From positions 72,045,766 through 72,109,765 of the forward strand of contig CM051458.1 of assembly GCA_028274465.1 (NCBI GenBank): a stretch of DNA of 64,000 bases. The letters run 5' to 3'. The notes under the pieces are model-generated. The model ran no database searches and had not been told where the DNA came from. It worked only from the letters and a program-made list of their open reading frames with translations. The translations under genes were made by a program, and so were the position numbers. The first letter of the stretch is position 1. Each line of letters opens with the position of its first letter. This document shows, piece after piece, positions 21,612 through 32,825 of this stretch. The DNA is from Plantago ovata. Taxonomy: Eukaryota; Streptophyta; Magnoliopsida; Lamiales; Plantaginaceae.

Positions 21612-24412
21612 ACAAAAGCATACTGAATGTGAGGTCTACTTGTTGTTAAATACAACAAGGAACGAATGAGCTTCCTATACTTGTGTTCCTCAACACTTTT
21701 ATCTTCTTTAGTATAGCCCAATTTGGTACCAACACTCATAGGGATCTTTTCAGGTTTCTCTTCCTCTTTGATCCTAAACTTTATGAGCATTTCTTTCGCA
21801 TACTTTGCTTGATTTATGAATATTCCATCTTTGAGTTGCTTGACTTGCAATCCTAGGAAATAATTCAATTTTCCCATCATACTCATTTCAAACTTGTTTG
21901 TCATGAGTTTGGCAAAATCATCACAAAGTTGCTTGTCCTTAGATCCAAAAATTATGTCATCCACATAAATTTGAACTAAGAGTATTTTACCATCATGGTT
22001 CATGGTAAATAAGGTTTTGTCAACTTCACCTTTCTTGAAACCATTTTCCAGCAAGAACTTAGCCAAGGTATCATACCATGCTCTTGGTGCTTGCTTTAGA
22101 CCATATACAGCTTTCTGAAGCTTGTATACCATCTTGATTTCTGAGGGAAGTTCAAAGCCAGGGGGTTGTTCTAGGTAGACTTCTTCAGCAAGTTCACCAT
22201 TCAAGAATGCACTTTTAACATCCATTTGGTAAACAATGAAGTCATTGTGAGCAGCAAAGGCCAAGAAAAGCCTAATTGCATCCAATCTTGCAACTGGTGC
22301 ATAAGACTCATCATAGTCCAATCCTTCAGTCTGACAGTAACCTTGAGCAACTAAACGTGCTTTATTTCTTGTTACTTCACCAGACTCACTCAGCTTGTTT
22401 CTGAACACCCACTTTGTACCAATAGCTTTCTTGCCTTCAGCAAGTGGTACAAGTTTCCAGACTTTGTTTCTTTCAAATTGATCCAGTTCTTCTTGCATTG
22501 CCTTTATCCATTCAGAATGCTTTAAAGCTTCTTCTATGGTTTTAGGTTCAATTTCTGAAACAAAGCAAGAGAACAATGATTCTACTTCTACGACAGTTGC
22601 TTCTTCAGCAAGTCCATGAGTAGCTTTGGATCTAGTCACTTGGCGTTTATTAATATCGCCAATCATATCCGTAGAGGGATGATCTCTAATCCATTTATTA
22701 ACAGGTTTTCTGCTTGTTGGATCAGGATATGTTTGCTCATCAGCATGTGACTCTTCAGTATGTACTTGTTCAGTACTACTGGGATTTTGTGTCTCTGCTG
22801 AGATTTGTTCATCAGCAACTGCTTGTTCAGCATTGCTTGATTGAGGTAGTTCATCAGCAGGCACTGGAGGTTGCGTAGTTTCAGCAACTTCCGGAGCAAC
22901 TGCGTCTTTTGCTGGAAATTCTTTGTCGTGAACTATATTTATCTTGTCATGACTTGGGGGAGGAGAGTCATTGTCAGAATCATCATTTAGTTCAATTGAC
23001 TTGATTTGCCTAGCATTAGATTCAGTTCTTTGCTCATGTATGATTAACTTTTTCATACATTCTGATATTTCTTCTTCAGCAGGCACTCCTTGTGTCTTTT
23101 CATAGAATACAACATGCACTGATTCTTCAATCTTTTGTGCCTTTTTGTTGTAAACTCTATAAGCTTTACTATGCAAGGAGTAGCCGAGAAATATCGCTTC
23201 GTCTGCCTTTGGTTGAAATGTTCTTAGGTATTCTCTACCATTGTTAAGAACGAAACACTTGCAACCAAATACTCTTAGATGAGTGATGTTAGGAGGTCTT
23301 CCAACAAACAATTCATAAGGAGTTTTGTTGTATTCCTTAGTAATCAAACATCTGTTTTGAGTATAACAGGCGGTATTAATCGCTTCAACCCAGTAAGCCT
23401 CACTTATTTCAGTGTCAGCAAGCATTGTTCTTGCGGCTTCTTTCAGGGTACGATTCTTCCGTTCAGCAACACCGTTTTGCTGTGGTGTTCTTACTGAGGA
23501 TAACTGATGTTGTATACCTTTTGAGGTACAATATTCAGTTATGTACTGGTTTACAAACTCAGTACCATGGTCTGTCCTTATGACTTTTACCTTGTCATTT
23601 TTCATGACTTCAAGCTTATTCAGCAAGTTAGGTATTTCAGTCTTGGTTTCAGATTTGTGCTTGATGAATACTACCCAAGTGAATCTTGAATAGTCATCCA
23701 CCACGACCAGACCATACTTCTTACCAGCATAGCTTGTTGAAGAAGATTCAAACAAGTCCATGTGCAAGAGTTGTAAAGGTTTTGTAGTTGACGGTACTGC
23801 CTTGTTCTTGAAAGAAGATTTGGTTTGCTTTCCTTGCTGACATGCATTGCAAACACCATCCTTCTTAAAAGTAACCTTAGGTAATCCAACTACAAGTGCC
23901 TTTTTAGACAGCTTATTCAGCGTCTTGAAGTTTAGATGACTTGTTCGTTTATGCCATAACCATGCTTTTTCAGCAAGGCAATCGTGATCTGAGACAAGGC
24001 ATTTTTCAACGATTGCTGAAGACCAATCTACGGTGTACAAGCCTCCTGATCTTCTTGCAATCATAATTACCTTTTTAGTCTCGAAATCTATAAGTTTACA
24101 TTCATCACTTTTGATTTTGATGAAGTATCCTTTGTCAGCAAACTGACTCATGCTGAAAAGGTTAAACTTAAGATTTTTGACATAAAGAACTCCAGTAATG
24201 GTTATGCATCCTAACTTCACGTCACCATAGCCTTTTGTAGAACCGGAGCCTCCACCAGCAAACCTTATTGTTGGACCTTTAGACCACCGTCTATAGTTTA
24301 TAAGGTTATTCTTGTTGCCCGTCATGTGCTTTCCACAACCACTATCAAAGTGCCAGATTGCATCGTTTGTCTCCGTGGCTGAAGTCTGCACAATCAAGAG
24401 CAAACAAGTTAA
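21548..24412 (-). CDS. S3 Copia pol: protease, integrase, reverse transcriptase
   Basis: About 951 residues in one frame. In order: protease ([13 protein letters not shown], about residue 17); HHCC-type zinc region (HKRTSHL, then CNACQQGK); integrase core with the DD35E triad visible as [12 protein letters not shown] and [10 protein letters not shown]; integrase C-terminal part (FGCKCFV, FLGYS); an acidic linker; RT with [19 protein letters not shown] and YVDDIIFG. It makes and integrates the cDNA. It opens right after a stop at 24413-24415, one frame from gag, so it needs frameshifting, splicing or another route. It loses frame near 21610 before RNase H. Confidence 0.93.
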   Translation of the reverse strand, partial: LTCLLLIVQTSATETNDAIWHFDSGCGKHMTGNKNNLINYRRWSKGPTIRFAGGGSGSTKGYGDVKLGCITITGVLYVKNLKFNLFSMSQFADKGYFIKIKSDECKLIDFETKKVIMIARRSGGLYTVDWSSAIVEKCLVSDHDCLAEKAWLWHKRTSHLNFKTLNKLSKKALVVGLPKVTFKKDGVCNACQQGKQTKSSFKNKAVPSTTKPLQLLHMDLFESSSTSYAGKKYGLVVVDDYSRFTWVVFIKHKSETKTEIPNLLNKLEVMKNDKVKVIRTDHGTEFVNQYITEYCTSKGIQHQLSSVRTPQQNGVAERKNRTLKEAARTMLADTEISEAYWVEAINTACYTQNRCLITKEYNKTPYELFVGRPPNITHLRVFGCKCFVLNNGREYLRTFQPKADEAIFLGYSLHSKAYRVYNKKAQKIEESVHVVFYEKTQGVPAEEEISECMKKLIIHEQRTESNARQIKSIELNDDSDNDSPPPSHDKINIVHDKEFPAKDAVAPEVAETTQPPVPADELPQSSNAEQAVADEQISAETQNPSSTEQVHTEESHADEQTYPDPTSRKPVNKWIRDHPSTDMIGDINKRQVTRSKATHGLAEEATVVEVESLFSCFVSEIEPKTIEEALKHSEWIKAMQEELDQFERNKVWKLVPLAEGKKAIGTKWVFRNKLSESGEVTRNKARLVAQGYCQTEGLDYDESYAPVARLDAIRLFLAFAAHNDFIVYQMDVKSAFLNGELAEEVYLEQPPGFELPSEIKMVYKLQKAVYGLKQAPRAWYDTLAKFLLENGFKKGEVDKTLFTMNHDGKILLVQIYVDDIIFGSKDKQLCDDFAKLMTNKFEMSMMGKLNYFLGLQVKQLKDGIFINQAKYAKEMLIKFRIKEEEKPEKIPMSVGTKLGYTKEDKSVEEHKYRKLIRSLLYLTTSRPHIQYAFVCVQDSNLIQENHTTKRQSRY

Positions 24413-25093
24413 TTATCCAATAATGGATGTCCATTAACATGTTCAAGAATGCGTCCAGTGGAAACCCAAGTCTTAAGTTTTTCAACTTTGACTTGTTTTC
24501 TACTTGCTGAGGAACTAGGAGGTTTTGAGCTGAAAGACTTTTGATTCGTGCTGATCAAATCCACTTTCTGATGTGGTGTCTTGCTCGGTTGACCTTTTTG
24601 CTGAACATACTTTTCAGTAAGTTCTTTTCTAGCAAGGTTCCTTCTAGCCCTAGCATTAAGAGTCTTTTCAGAACTCTTAGGCTTGATTTTCTTCATCTCT
24701 TTGAAGTATCTTTGCTGACTTTGCTTATACTCGTGAAAAAGTTGACTTTGCTTGGTTTTGAAACCGAGTCCACTTTTCGGAGAATGCTGAGCTTTTGTGT
24801 CAGCAACCTTACTTGATTCAGGTTTGTCAGCAAAGGTCTTCTGATTACTTTTAGTAATCTTGCCTTTTGACTTAACAACTTGCTTTTCAGCAACTTGTTT
24901 GGCGGAATGCTTCACAACATCCTTCTTCTTTCCAGTTTGCTTCTCAGCAACCTGTTTTCCTTTTAAAGTCTTGTTACTTTGAGTAGCAACAGCGGGCTTT
25001 ATGGTCGTAGGTACTTGATTGCATGTTTCAGCAACCTTAGATTGACCAAACTGATAGAGTTCTGGTAGACCACTATCAGTAGCACGTACAAAG
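24409..25093 (-). pseudogene. S3 gag, basic C-terminal tail
   Basis: Continuation of gag after a one-base deletion near 25093 (S4 keeps the extra base). The 24409-24915 frame is Lys/Gln/Ser-rich with repeated AKQVAEKQ-type phrases and no hydrophobic core, as expected for a nucleic-acid-binding tail. It ends with HPLLDN and a TAA (24409-24411). The terminal stretch and stop are identical in S1 and S4. Confidence 0.75.
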
Positions 25094-26825
25094 GAATCGG
25101 TGATTTATCTTTACTCAAGATTTCTACGTCATCACCTTCATACGTTGCACCTAAACCTTCTTTCTGAGATGGATCTCTCAAATAAGAGTTTAGTTCAGTC
25201 AGCGTATTACTTGCGTCAGCATAAGATTTGAAATTGATTTTCATCTTTTTCATCTCTTGGATTTCAGCAAGTAACTTTAGAATTGAGGACTGATATTCTT
25301 CCAATTCTAATGCCATTTGAGAATTCTTCTCTGTAGCTTCAGCAATCAACTTCTTAAGACGCCTTATTTCAGCATCCTTTTCTTCTGTCTCTTCCTTCAG
25401 CAAGACATACTTTTCAGTAGTCTGCTTGGTCAGAGTTTCAGCAATCTGTAGTTTCTCTTGCTGTCTGCTCAGAGTTTTCTCAAATCTTTCGATTTCTCCT
25501 TGAATCTTGTCAAGGTCAATCTCGTCTTCACTTTCTGAGTCTGAGTCAGAGGTAGGGTTGTTTACCTGACCGGCCATGAGGCAGAACTCGTAGTTTGACA
25601 CATCTGGATAAGCTTCCATAGCTATTCCACAAACTTCTTTGCCAATCTCCACGTCTAGAGTGGCTTCTTCATCGTCAGTGTCTGAGCTTTCATCCTCACT
25701 GTCTTCGGAGCTAGTATCAATGCACAATGCATCGATTTTTGCTTGAAGCTTCTTCTTTTCTTCAGCAATAAAAGCTCTTTTGAACTTCTTCTTCTTTTCA
25801 GCAGATTTGCCTTTCAGCAAAGGGCAATTAGCTTTGAAGTGTCCAGGCTTTTTGCAGTAAAAGCATAGATCATTTCCAACTGCTGGTTCTTCTGATGAAG
25901 TTGCTTGCTGAGCTTGCTTGTTCAGCGAGCTAGTCTCATTCTTGTACTTATGGTAGTTGTTACCAAGATGCTTTTTCAGCTTCTCTTTTGCTTTTCGCCT
26001 TTCAAGTTCCTTACTGATGAATTTCTTCATGTTTTTGACAACCAAAGAGTTTTCATCAGTAGGCTCTTTATCATTCTTCTTTTCAGAAGATGACGGCTTT
26101 GCAGCAAGAGCAATGTTTTGCGATTTTTCAGCAAACACATTTTCTCTTTGCTTTGTCTCATAGTTGACAGTAGCAAGATGAGAGAACAACTCTGTTGGTG
26201 TAATATCTGGCATTCCTTGATTGTAATAGAAATTCTGAGTGTGGATCCATTCTTGATTCAGACTTCTGATGATGGTTTTCACCTTCTCAGAATCTGAGTA
26301 AAGATTTCCAACACCCAAGGCTGCCATTTCACTAACAAGAGTTGTGAATCTGAAATCCAAGTCTTCCAGTGACTCGTTTGTACCTTGTTTAAAGTTTTGA
26401 AACTTTAATTTAAGTACTTCAAGTTTGTTTTCCTTGGTTTTGTCAGATCCAGCACAAAGATCTTGAACCATTTTCCAAGCTTCCTTTGCAGTCTTAGCAC
26501 CCCACAGTTTGCACTGTATGGTATCCGGAGTTGATCGAATGATGATGTTTCTTGCTTGGCCATCAAGACGGAATCTCTTAGCTTCGTCAGAAGTCCATTC
26601 CTCTCTTGGTTTTGGCACAACGGTATCTGGTTCGCCTAAGATAGTTTCCTTTCCAGCTTCAGTGGTCTTGTGAGGGAAACTCCTTTCAACCTTAGTGATC
26701 TTGATAGGTCCATCATTAATGACAGTGACCATCTCATCACTAATGGCCTCAAGATGTAGCATCATGTTGTTTCGCCATTTTTCGTAATTTTCCAGCTTCA
26801 GCAAGGGAGCATCTCCTAAAGACAT
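24999..26825 (-). CDS. S3 Copia gag (608 aa, last ~30 residues out of frame)
   Basis: Starts at ATG 26823-26825 (MSLGDAPLLKLENYEKW). Residues 1-230 match the UBN2/gag-polypeptide family of Copia elements (EAWKMVQDLC, LEDLDFRFTTLVSEM). A CCHC zinc knuckle CFYCKKPGHFKANC lies near 330, then a Ser/Asp/Glu-rich stretch, then a long coiled-coil-like segment (about 440-540). It would form the virus-like particle and package RNA. A one-base loss near 25093 replaces the true continuation with about 30 unrelated residues. Confidence 0.92.
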   Translation of the reverse strand: MSLGDAPLLKLENYEKWRNNMMLHLEAISDEMVTVINDGPIKITKVERSFPHKTTEAGKETILGEPDTVVPKPREEWTSDEAKRFRLDGQARNIIIRSTPDTIQCKLWGAKTAKEAWKMVQDLCAGSDKTKENKLEVLKLKFQNFKQGTNESLEDLDFRFTTLVSEMAALGVGNLYSDSEKVKTIIRSLNQEWIHTQNFYYNQGMPDITPTELFSHLATVNYETKQRENVFAEKSQNIALAAKPSSSEKKNDKEPTDENSLVVKNMKKFISKELERRKAKEKLKKHLGNNYHKYKNETSSLNKQAQQATSSEEPAVGNDLCFYCKKPGHFKANCPLLKGKSAEKKKKFKRAFIAEEKKKLQAKIDALCIDTSSEDSEDESSDTDDEEATLDVEIGKEVCGIAMEAYPDVSNYEFCLMAGQVNNPTSDSDSESEDEIDLDKIQGEIERFEKTLSRQQEKLQIAETLTKQTTEKYVLLKEETEEKDAEIRRLKKLIAEATEKNSQMALELEEYQSSILKLLAEIQEMKKMKINFKSYADASNTLTELNSYLRDPSQKEGLGATYEGDDVEILSKDKSPIPLYVLLIVVYQNSISLVNLRLLKHAIKYLRP

Positions 26826-26923
26826 CCTGTCAGCAAAGCACTACCAAACTGATCAAGTGAGAGTGATTTACGGAAAGCACCTAAGGGGATCTAGGTTCAG
26901 TGCTGAAGGTTAAAGAACCTCCA

Positions 26924-26935
26924 GCTCTGATACCA
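26924..26935 (-). other. S3 primer-binding site (initiator tRNA-Met)
   Basis: TGGTATCAGAGC on the minus strand, two bases inside the 5' LTR. This is the standard Copia primer site. Confidence 0.95.
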
Positions 26936-26959
26936 CTTGTTGGTCCCTTTAAACAACAA

Positions 26960-26994
26960 GAAAAGACTAGAGGGGGGGGGTGAATAGTCTTTTC
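26960..26994. other. inverted repeat with poly-G loop at the LTR edge
   Basis: GAAAAGACTA (26960-26969) pairs perfectly with TAGTCTTTTC (26985-26994) around a loop with 9 G. The LTR copies in S2, S4, S5 and S6 have 13, 10, 11 and 8 G; the stem is kept except for a small change in S4. Confidence 0.85.
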
Positions 26995-27841
26995 AAACTT
27001 TCGTCGTTTAAAACTTTCTCAGCAAGTGCTTATTACTTTTCAGTAATGAGTTTGCTGATACTTAACTTTCTCAGCAAGCGCAAGTTACTTTACAGTAACT
27101 AGGTTTGCTGATACTTAAAATCAGAGAGCGGAAGTCTTTGATACAATAAGTGCTCTTTCAGTAAATGAAGGTTTCAGCAAGTGATGTGAGTGACTGTGTA
27201 CAGATAGATATGATTTGCTGAAAACCAAGTACAGTAAGTAAATCACACAAACACTTTTATAGTGGTATCTGAGAGTGGCGTAATCTCTCAACTAATCCAC
27301 TTTGTCCTTTCTAGGACTGAATCCACTAAGATAAGATTGAGGTTCCTTACAACACCTATCTAGAGCGATTCAAACAGAAACCAAAGCACACTTGCTTCGT
27401 CTCCAACCTAATCTAGAGAACGCAACCTTGTTCTCCACCAAACTTGGTACTTTTAATCAGCAAAACTATGCTCGATTAAGTTCCCCCTGAATATCACGCC
27501 TGAAAGGGTGTATTTTCAGTTAGAGAGGTTTGGGATGAGATAACTTAATTATAACTTATTCAGTTACAACAAGTAATCTAAGAAACAAAACTTTGAATAC
27601 TTTGCAGTAAACAAGTTTGATTGTTTCTGGTGTCAAGACTTGTTCTTGTTCGAAAGAAAGAAAGAACACTTAACTAATTTCTTAGTCGTGTAAATTCTAC
27701 TTCTTCACAAGTAGCTTTTTCAAGCTTTAAGTCTTGGAACGGATCAATGGCAGTAGAGAGTATTGAAGGGTATGTGAGTTTAAGCACAAGTGAGAGTATG
27801 ATCACGTTGTTGACACACTTCAACTCTTTGCCGGATGACCT

Positions 27842-27851
27842 CTATTTATAG
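27842..27851 (-). promoter_or_regulatory. TATA box of the S3 5' LTR
   Basis: CTATAAATAG on the minus strand, conserved among the LTR copies; the probable start of full-length RNA lies shortly downstream. Confidence 0.72.
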
Positions 27852-28536
27852 TGAAAATAAGGAGCCGTTTGAATTTCAAATTCTAAGGCTTTTGTTCCTT
27901 AAAATGTCACTATCTTGCTTTTGTACTTTCAGCAGCGTCCTTGTTTGTCTTCTAGTCTTCATGTCCTTCGCGTGCATGCTTTGCATTTAATGCTCATTTG
28001 AATAGAATTCAAACAGTAACATTGGAGCGCAAATACAAGTACTTTCAGCAAGAGGTCACATATGTTCCATCAGCAAGTGGTCAGTCTCAGTTTCAGCAAG
28101 CACAACCTACTCTGTCTTTAGATTTTCACTTATGCAATGCTGTTGCTGAAGTTTCCACTTTCTGAGCAACATGTGCCTTTGTAGATACCAGTCTTCAGAA
28201 ATCTTCTAGTCTTCAGATCTTCGAAATCTTCAAGTCTTCAGATCTTCAAAATCTTCAAGATTCTGAGCGGTTCTAAATGCTTCAATAGTTTGTTTGTAAA
28301 AACAAAGTACATCATCAGCAAATGCTTCAATAGGTTGTATTTCTTTTCAGAAAACAAGATACATCATAAGCTTTAAAACCAACCTATCTAGCACCTATTC
28401 TAAGTCTTCAGCAAACGTTCCTCTTTTACAATGTCCTTAAAATTCTAAATTCCTATGGACCTTAAGAGTACTAGTTACTGGACTTTCCTTAATTTAGCAT
28501 GGTTAATTGCTCATCAAAATTACAAGTTTCCTAACA

Positions 28537-30796
28537 ATCCTTAACTGACAGCGACAACCTGTCTAGCTGGGAGAAAACCTCTCTTAGAACCATCCATCGC
28601 AAATCGCTTAGAACTTTGTCGATATAGTGGATTGTGTCATTCTAACACCTTTGCGATCTATCTTGTAGATCTTAATACCAAGATGTAATGACTTCGCCCA
28701 AGTCCTTCATTGAAGAACTTGATAACCAAACTTTTGTCTCTTCTAACATAGGACATTGTTTCCCATGATCAAATGTCATCAACGTAAATAATCATGAAAC
28801 TACCCCAGTGTCGCTTGTCTACTAAGACACAGGATCTCCGCACTTCTGATGAAGTCAAAGATTTGACAGCTTCATCAAAAGGATATTCCAGCTTCTTGAG
28901 GCTTGCTTCAATCCATAAATGGATCTCTGTAGCTTGCAAACAGCAGATGGCCTGGTTTTACTCTTAAAACCTTTGTTTTGCCATGTAGACTTCTTCCTCA
29001 AGATTGTCATTAAGGAAAGCAGTCTTGACATCCATCTGCCAGATCTCATAATCATAGTATGCAGCTATTGCAAGCAGAATTCGAATAGACTTCAATTTTG
29101 CCACTCGAAAAGGTTTCATCGTAACGATGCCATACCTGGGTATAACCCTTAGCCACAAGTCTCGCCTTGTGCGTTTGTACCTTGCTTCAGCATCGGTCAT
29201 TCTCTTAAAGACCCATTTTCACCCAATTGTCTGACACCTGGGGCAAACAACCAAGTTCCAGACTTGATTTTGGTACATGATCTATTTTCCAATTCCATGG
29301 CTTCTTGCCATCTCTCTGAGTCAATGTCATTCATTGCCTCAGTGTAAATCATAGGGTCTTACCTTTCTGACAAGCCATCATCAAGTTCACTGATGTCTTC
29401 TATCACAAGACTTGCCACTGGAGGAATTTTAGATTCCTCCTTGACTCCGGAGCTCGACCTCAGTCTCAGTTGGGGTGTCTGGTGCCTTTCCTTTCTGACT
29501 TCATGTAACTCGAACATTATCAATGGGTCTTGGCACAGGCGGCGCTCGGCGCCTTGGCTCCCTCGTCGGAGGCTGTGCTTGTGCTTCCTGTTGCACAGGT
29601 TGATCGGCAGTGGTTCTGTCGGAATGGTCTGAACTGTAGTACGGTTCACAAGACCCCACTGGCTATGACATGCCTAGCAAGTGTCATTTCATTGCCATCA
29701 TCAGCTTCAATAGCTCCCATTGAACTTGAGTCCATAACAATAGGCTCATGTTCCTCAGTGCTATCTTCTTGAATTTCTTCAAGCTCTATCATATCTTCAA
29801 GTCTTTCTTCTTGAAGATATCCTCTTCTAAAAACTTAGCGTTTATATATGATCACTTTATGATCTTCAGCATGATAGAATTCATAAGCTCTCGTTTCAAA
29901 GGGTAACCTATGAAATAGCACTTAACACCCTTTCTCATCTAACTTACCAGTGAGCATTCTCTTGACTATTGCGGAACAACCCCACACACGAAGATAGTTA
30001 AAATTAGGCTTCTTGCCTTTCCATAATCATGGAGTTTTCTAAACTGATTTATATGGTACACGATTCAGAATATAGATTGCAGTTTGTAGCGCATATCCCC
30101 ACAGATATTTTGGAAGAGTTGAGAATGCAATCATCGATCTCACCATATCTAGAAAGGTTCGATTTGTCCTCTCAGATACGCCATTTAGTTGAGGCGTTCC
30201 AGGAGGAGTCCCTGTGATTGAATTCCATTTTCCTTCAAGTAATCGAGAAATTCATGACTTAAGTAATTCGCCTCCTCGATCGGAGCGAAGTTTTACAATG
30301 CTTAAGTTCAATTCTTTCTCGACTTCGTTCCTAAACTACTTGAATTTCTCAAAGGTTTCGGATTTGTGTTTCATCAAAAAAATATAACCGAATCTTGAGA
30401 AATCATCTGTAAAGTAACAAAGTAAGAATAACCGCCACGCGCTTGAACCGCGAATGGCCACATACATCATGTGTATGAGCCTAAGCAGCGAGTGGGCTCG
30501 AAACGCCTTTTCGTGTAAAAGGTTTGATTAGTCATCTGTGCCTTTAACACAGGATTCACACGTTCCATATGAATTCAAAATCGAATGGCTCTAAGTAATC
30601 CACTTCATTAGTCTTTGAATGCCGGGTTTCTTGATAGGGCCAGTCTACAATGCCATAGGTAAAGATGGGTTACTCTTCTACGCAAGGGGTTTGTTTGTGT
30701 TTCGATGTGAATACTGTTTGACTACTTCCAATAAATATAAACCATTCTCTAAGTTCCTTCCATAAACAACCGGGGTGCGAAAAATAACAAGTATTA
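28537..30796 (-). pseudogene. K: degenerate pol of a non-Sirevirus Copia element
   Basis: On the minus strand, in broken frames, order from high to low coordinates: integrase core (RSDRGGE with its Asp near 30280; TPPGTPQLNGVSE with the catalytic Glu near 30200), an integrase C-terminal part, an acidic linker (29359-29649), RT with QMDVKTAFL (about 29020) and YVDD (about 28776-28787), and an SKRGFLP-like phrase near 28590. Residue choices differ from S1-S6, so this is another Copia lineage. It is cut by S3 on one side and by the assembly gap on the other. Confidence 0.85.
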
Positions 30797-30896
30797 NNNN
30801 NNNNNNNNNNNNNNNNNNNNNNNNNNNNNNNNNNNNNNNNNNNNNNNNNNNNNNNNNNNNNNNNNNNNNNNNNNNNNNNNNNNNNNNNNNNNNNNN
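30797..30896. other. assembly gap (100 N)
   Basis: A run of exactly 100 N, the usual placeholder for a scaffold join of unknown length. Sequence on the right begins inside an S-type pol linker. Confidence 0.99.
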
Positions 30897-32825
30897 GTTT
30901 CTTTCAAATGATCAGTTCTTCTTGCATTGCCTTTATCCATTCAGAATGCTTTAAAGCTTCTTCTATGTTTTAGGTAGGTTCAATTTCTGAAACAAAGCAA
31001 GAGAGAACAATGATTCTACTTCTACGACACTTGCTTCTTCAGCAAGTCCATGAGTAGCTTTGGATCTAGTCACTTGGCGTTTATTAATATCGCCAATCAT
31101 ATCCGTAGAGGGATGATCTCTAATCCATTTATTAACAGGTTTCCTGTTTGTTGGATCAGGATTTGCTTTCATCAGCATGTGACTCTTCAGTATTGTACTT
31201 GTTCAGTACTACTGGGAATTTGTGTCTCTGCTGAGATTTGTTCATCAGCAACTGCTTGTTCAGCATTGCTGATTGAGGTAGCATCAGCAGCACTGCAGAG
31301 ATTGCGTAATTTCAGCAACTTCCGGAGCAGCAACATCTTTTGCTGGAAATTCTTTGTCGTGAACTATATTTATCTTGTCATGACTGGGGGAGGAGAGTCA
31401 TTGTCAGAATCATCATTTAGTTCAATTGACTTGATTTGCCTAGCATCAGATTCAGTTCTTTGCTCATGTATGATTAGCTTTTTCATACATTCTGATATTT
31501 CTTCTTCAGCAGGCACTCCTTGTGTCTTTTCGTAGAATACAACATGCACAGATTCTCAATTTTTGTGCCTTTTTGTTGTAAACTCTATAAGCTTTACTAT
31601 GCAAGGAGTAGCCAAGAAATATCGCTTCGTCTGCCTTTGGAAATGTTCTTAGGTATTCTCTACCATTGTTAAGAACGAAACACTTGCAACCAAATACTCT
31701 TAGATGAGTGAGTTAGGAGGTCTTCCAACAAACAATTCATAAGGAGTTTTGTTGTATTCCTTAGTAATCAAACATCTATTTGAGTATAACAGGCGGTATA
31801 ATCGCTTCAACCCAGTAAGCCTCACTTATTTCAGTGTCAGCAAGCATTGTTCTTGCGGCTTTTTCAGGGTACGATTCTTCCGTTCAGCAACACCGTTTTG
31901 CTGTGGTGTGGTGTTCTTACTGAGGATAACTGATGTTGTATACCTTTGAGGTACAATATTCAGTTATGTACTGGTTTACAAACTCAGTACCATGGTCTGT
32001 CCTTATGACTTTTACCTTGTCATTTTTCATGACTTCAAGCTTATTCAGCAAGTTAGGTATTTCAGTCTTGGTTTCAGATTTGTGCTTGATGAATACTACC
32101 CAGTGAATCTTGAATAGTCATCTACCACGACTAGACCATACTCTTACCAGCATAGCTTGTTGAAGAAGATTCAAACAAGTCCATGTGCAAGAGTTGTAAA
32201 GGTTTTGTAGTTGACGGTACTGCCTTGTTCTTGAAAGAAGATTTGGTTTGCTTTCCTTGCTGACATGCATTGCAAACACCATCCTTCTTAAAAGTAACCT
32301 TAGGTAATCCAACTACAAGTGCCTTTTTAGACAGCTTATTCAGCGTCTTGAAGTTTAGATGACTTGTTCGTTTATGCCATAACCATGCTTTTTCAGCAAG
32401 GCAATCGTGATCTGAGACAAGCATTTTTCAACGTTTGCTGAAGACCAATCAACGGTGTACAAGCCTCCTGATCTTCTTGCAATCATTATTACCTTTTAGT
32501 CTCGAAATCTATAAGTTTACATTCATCACTTTTGATTTTGATGAAGTATCCTTGTCAGCAAACTGACTCATGCTGAAAAGGTTAAACTTAAGATTTTTGA
32601 CATAAAGAACTCCAGTAATGGTTATGCATCCTAACTTCACGTCACCATAGCTTTTGTAGAACCGGAGCCTCCACCAGCAAACCTTATTGTTGGACCTTTA
32701 GACCACCGTCTATAGTTTATAAGGTATTCTTGTTGCCCGTCATGTGCTTCCACAACCACTATCAAAGTGCCAGATTGCATCGTTTGTCTCCGTGGCTGAA
32801 GTCTGCACAATCAAGAGCAAACAAG
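30897..32825 (-). pseudogene. S4 pol: protease, integrase, linker (indel-rich)
   Basis: Matches S3 22480-24410. The integrase core, HHCC region (32131-32424 frame) and protease are recognisable but cut into short frames by many one- or two-base losses and gains, for example near 31376, 31557, 31712, 31790, 31910, 32103 and 32738, often in homopolymers. RT is absent because of the gap. The density of such changes drops to the right, so part of the damage may be uncorrected contig-end sequence. Confidence 0.85.

Larger units (their letters stand above)
14001..28536 (-). mobile_element. S3: nearly complete Sirevirus-type Copia element
   Basis: Order on the minus strand: 5' LTR (26938-28536), initiator-Met primer site, gag, pol, small ORF, env-like ORF, polypurine tract, truncated 3' LTR (14001-14568). 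At about 14.5 kb even with a shortened LTR, it is in the size range of the largest plant Copia elements. Damage seen: a frameshift in gag, one before RNase H, a nonsense codon in RNase H and several breaks in the env-like ORF. S3 inserted into K; the base run ATCCT after 28536 is one expected target copy, the other being lost with the 3' LTR end. Confidence 0.92.
26938..28536 (-). repeat. S3 5' LTR (complete, 1599 bp)
   Basis: Runs from TGTTGG (plus strand) to CTAACA. It contains the G-run hairpin (26960-26994), two ATTAC/GTAAT-type palindromes around 27040-27100, a TATA box (27842-27851), a TCTTCAGATCTTC minisatellite with two units (about 28190-28262), a repeat with a TTTTCTTTTCAGAAAA palindrome, and many TTGCTG motifs. 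Immediately beyond is K. Confidence 0.95.

Noticed and set aside
28537..30796. K as part of S3 or S4
   Set aside because: Its integrase and RT residues differ clearly from the S family and the S3 LTR ends exactly at 28536.
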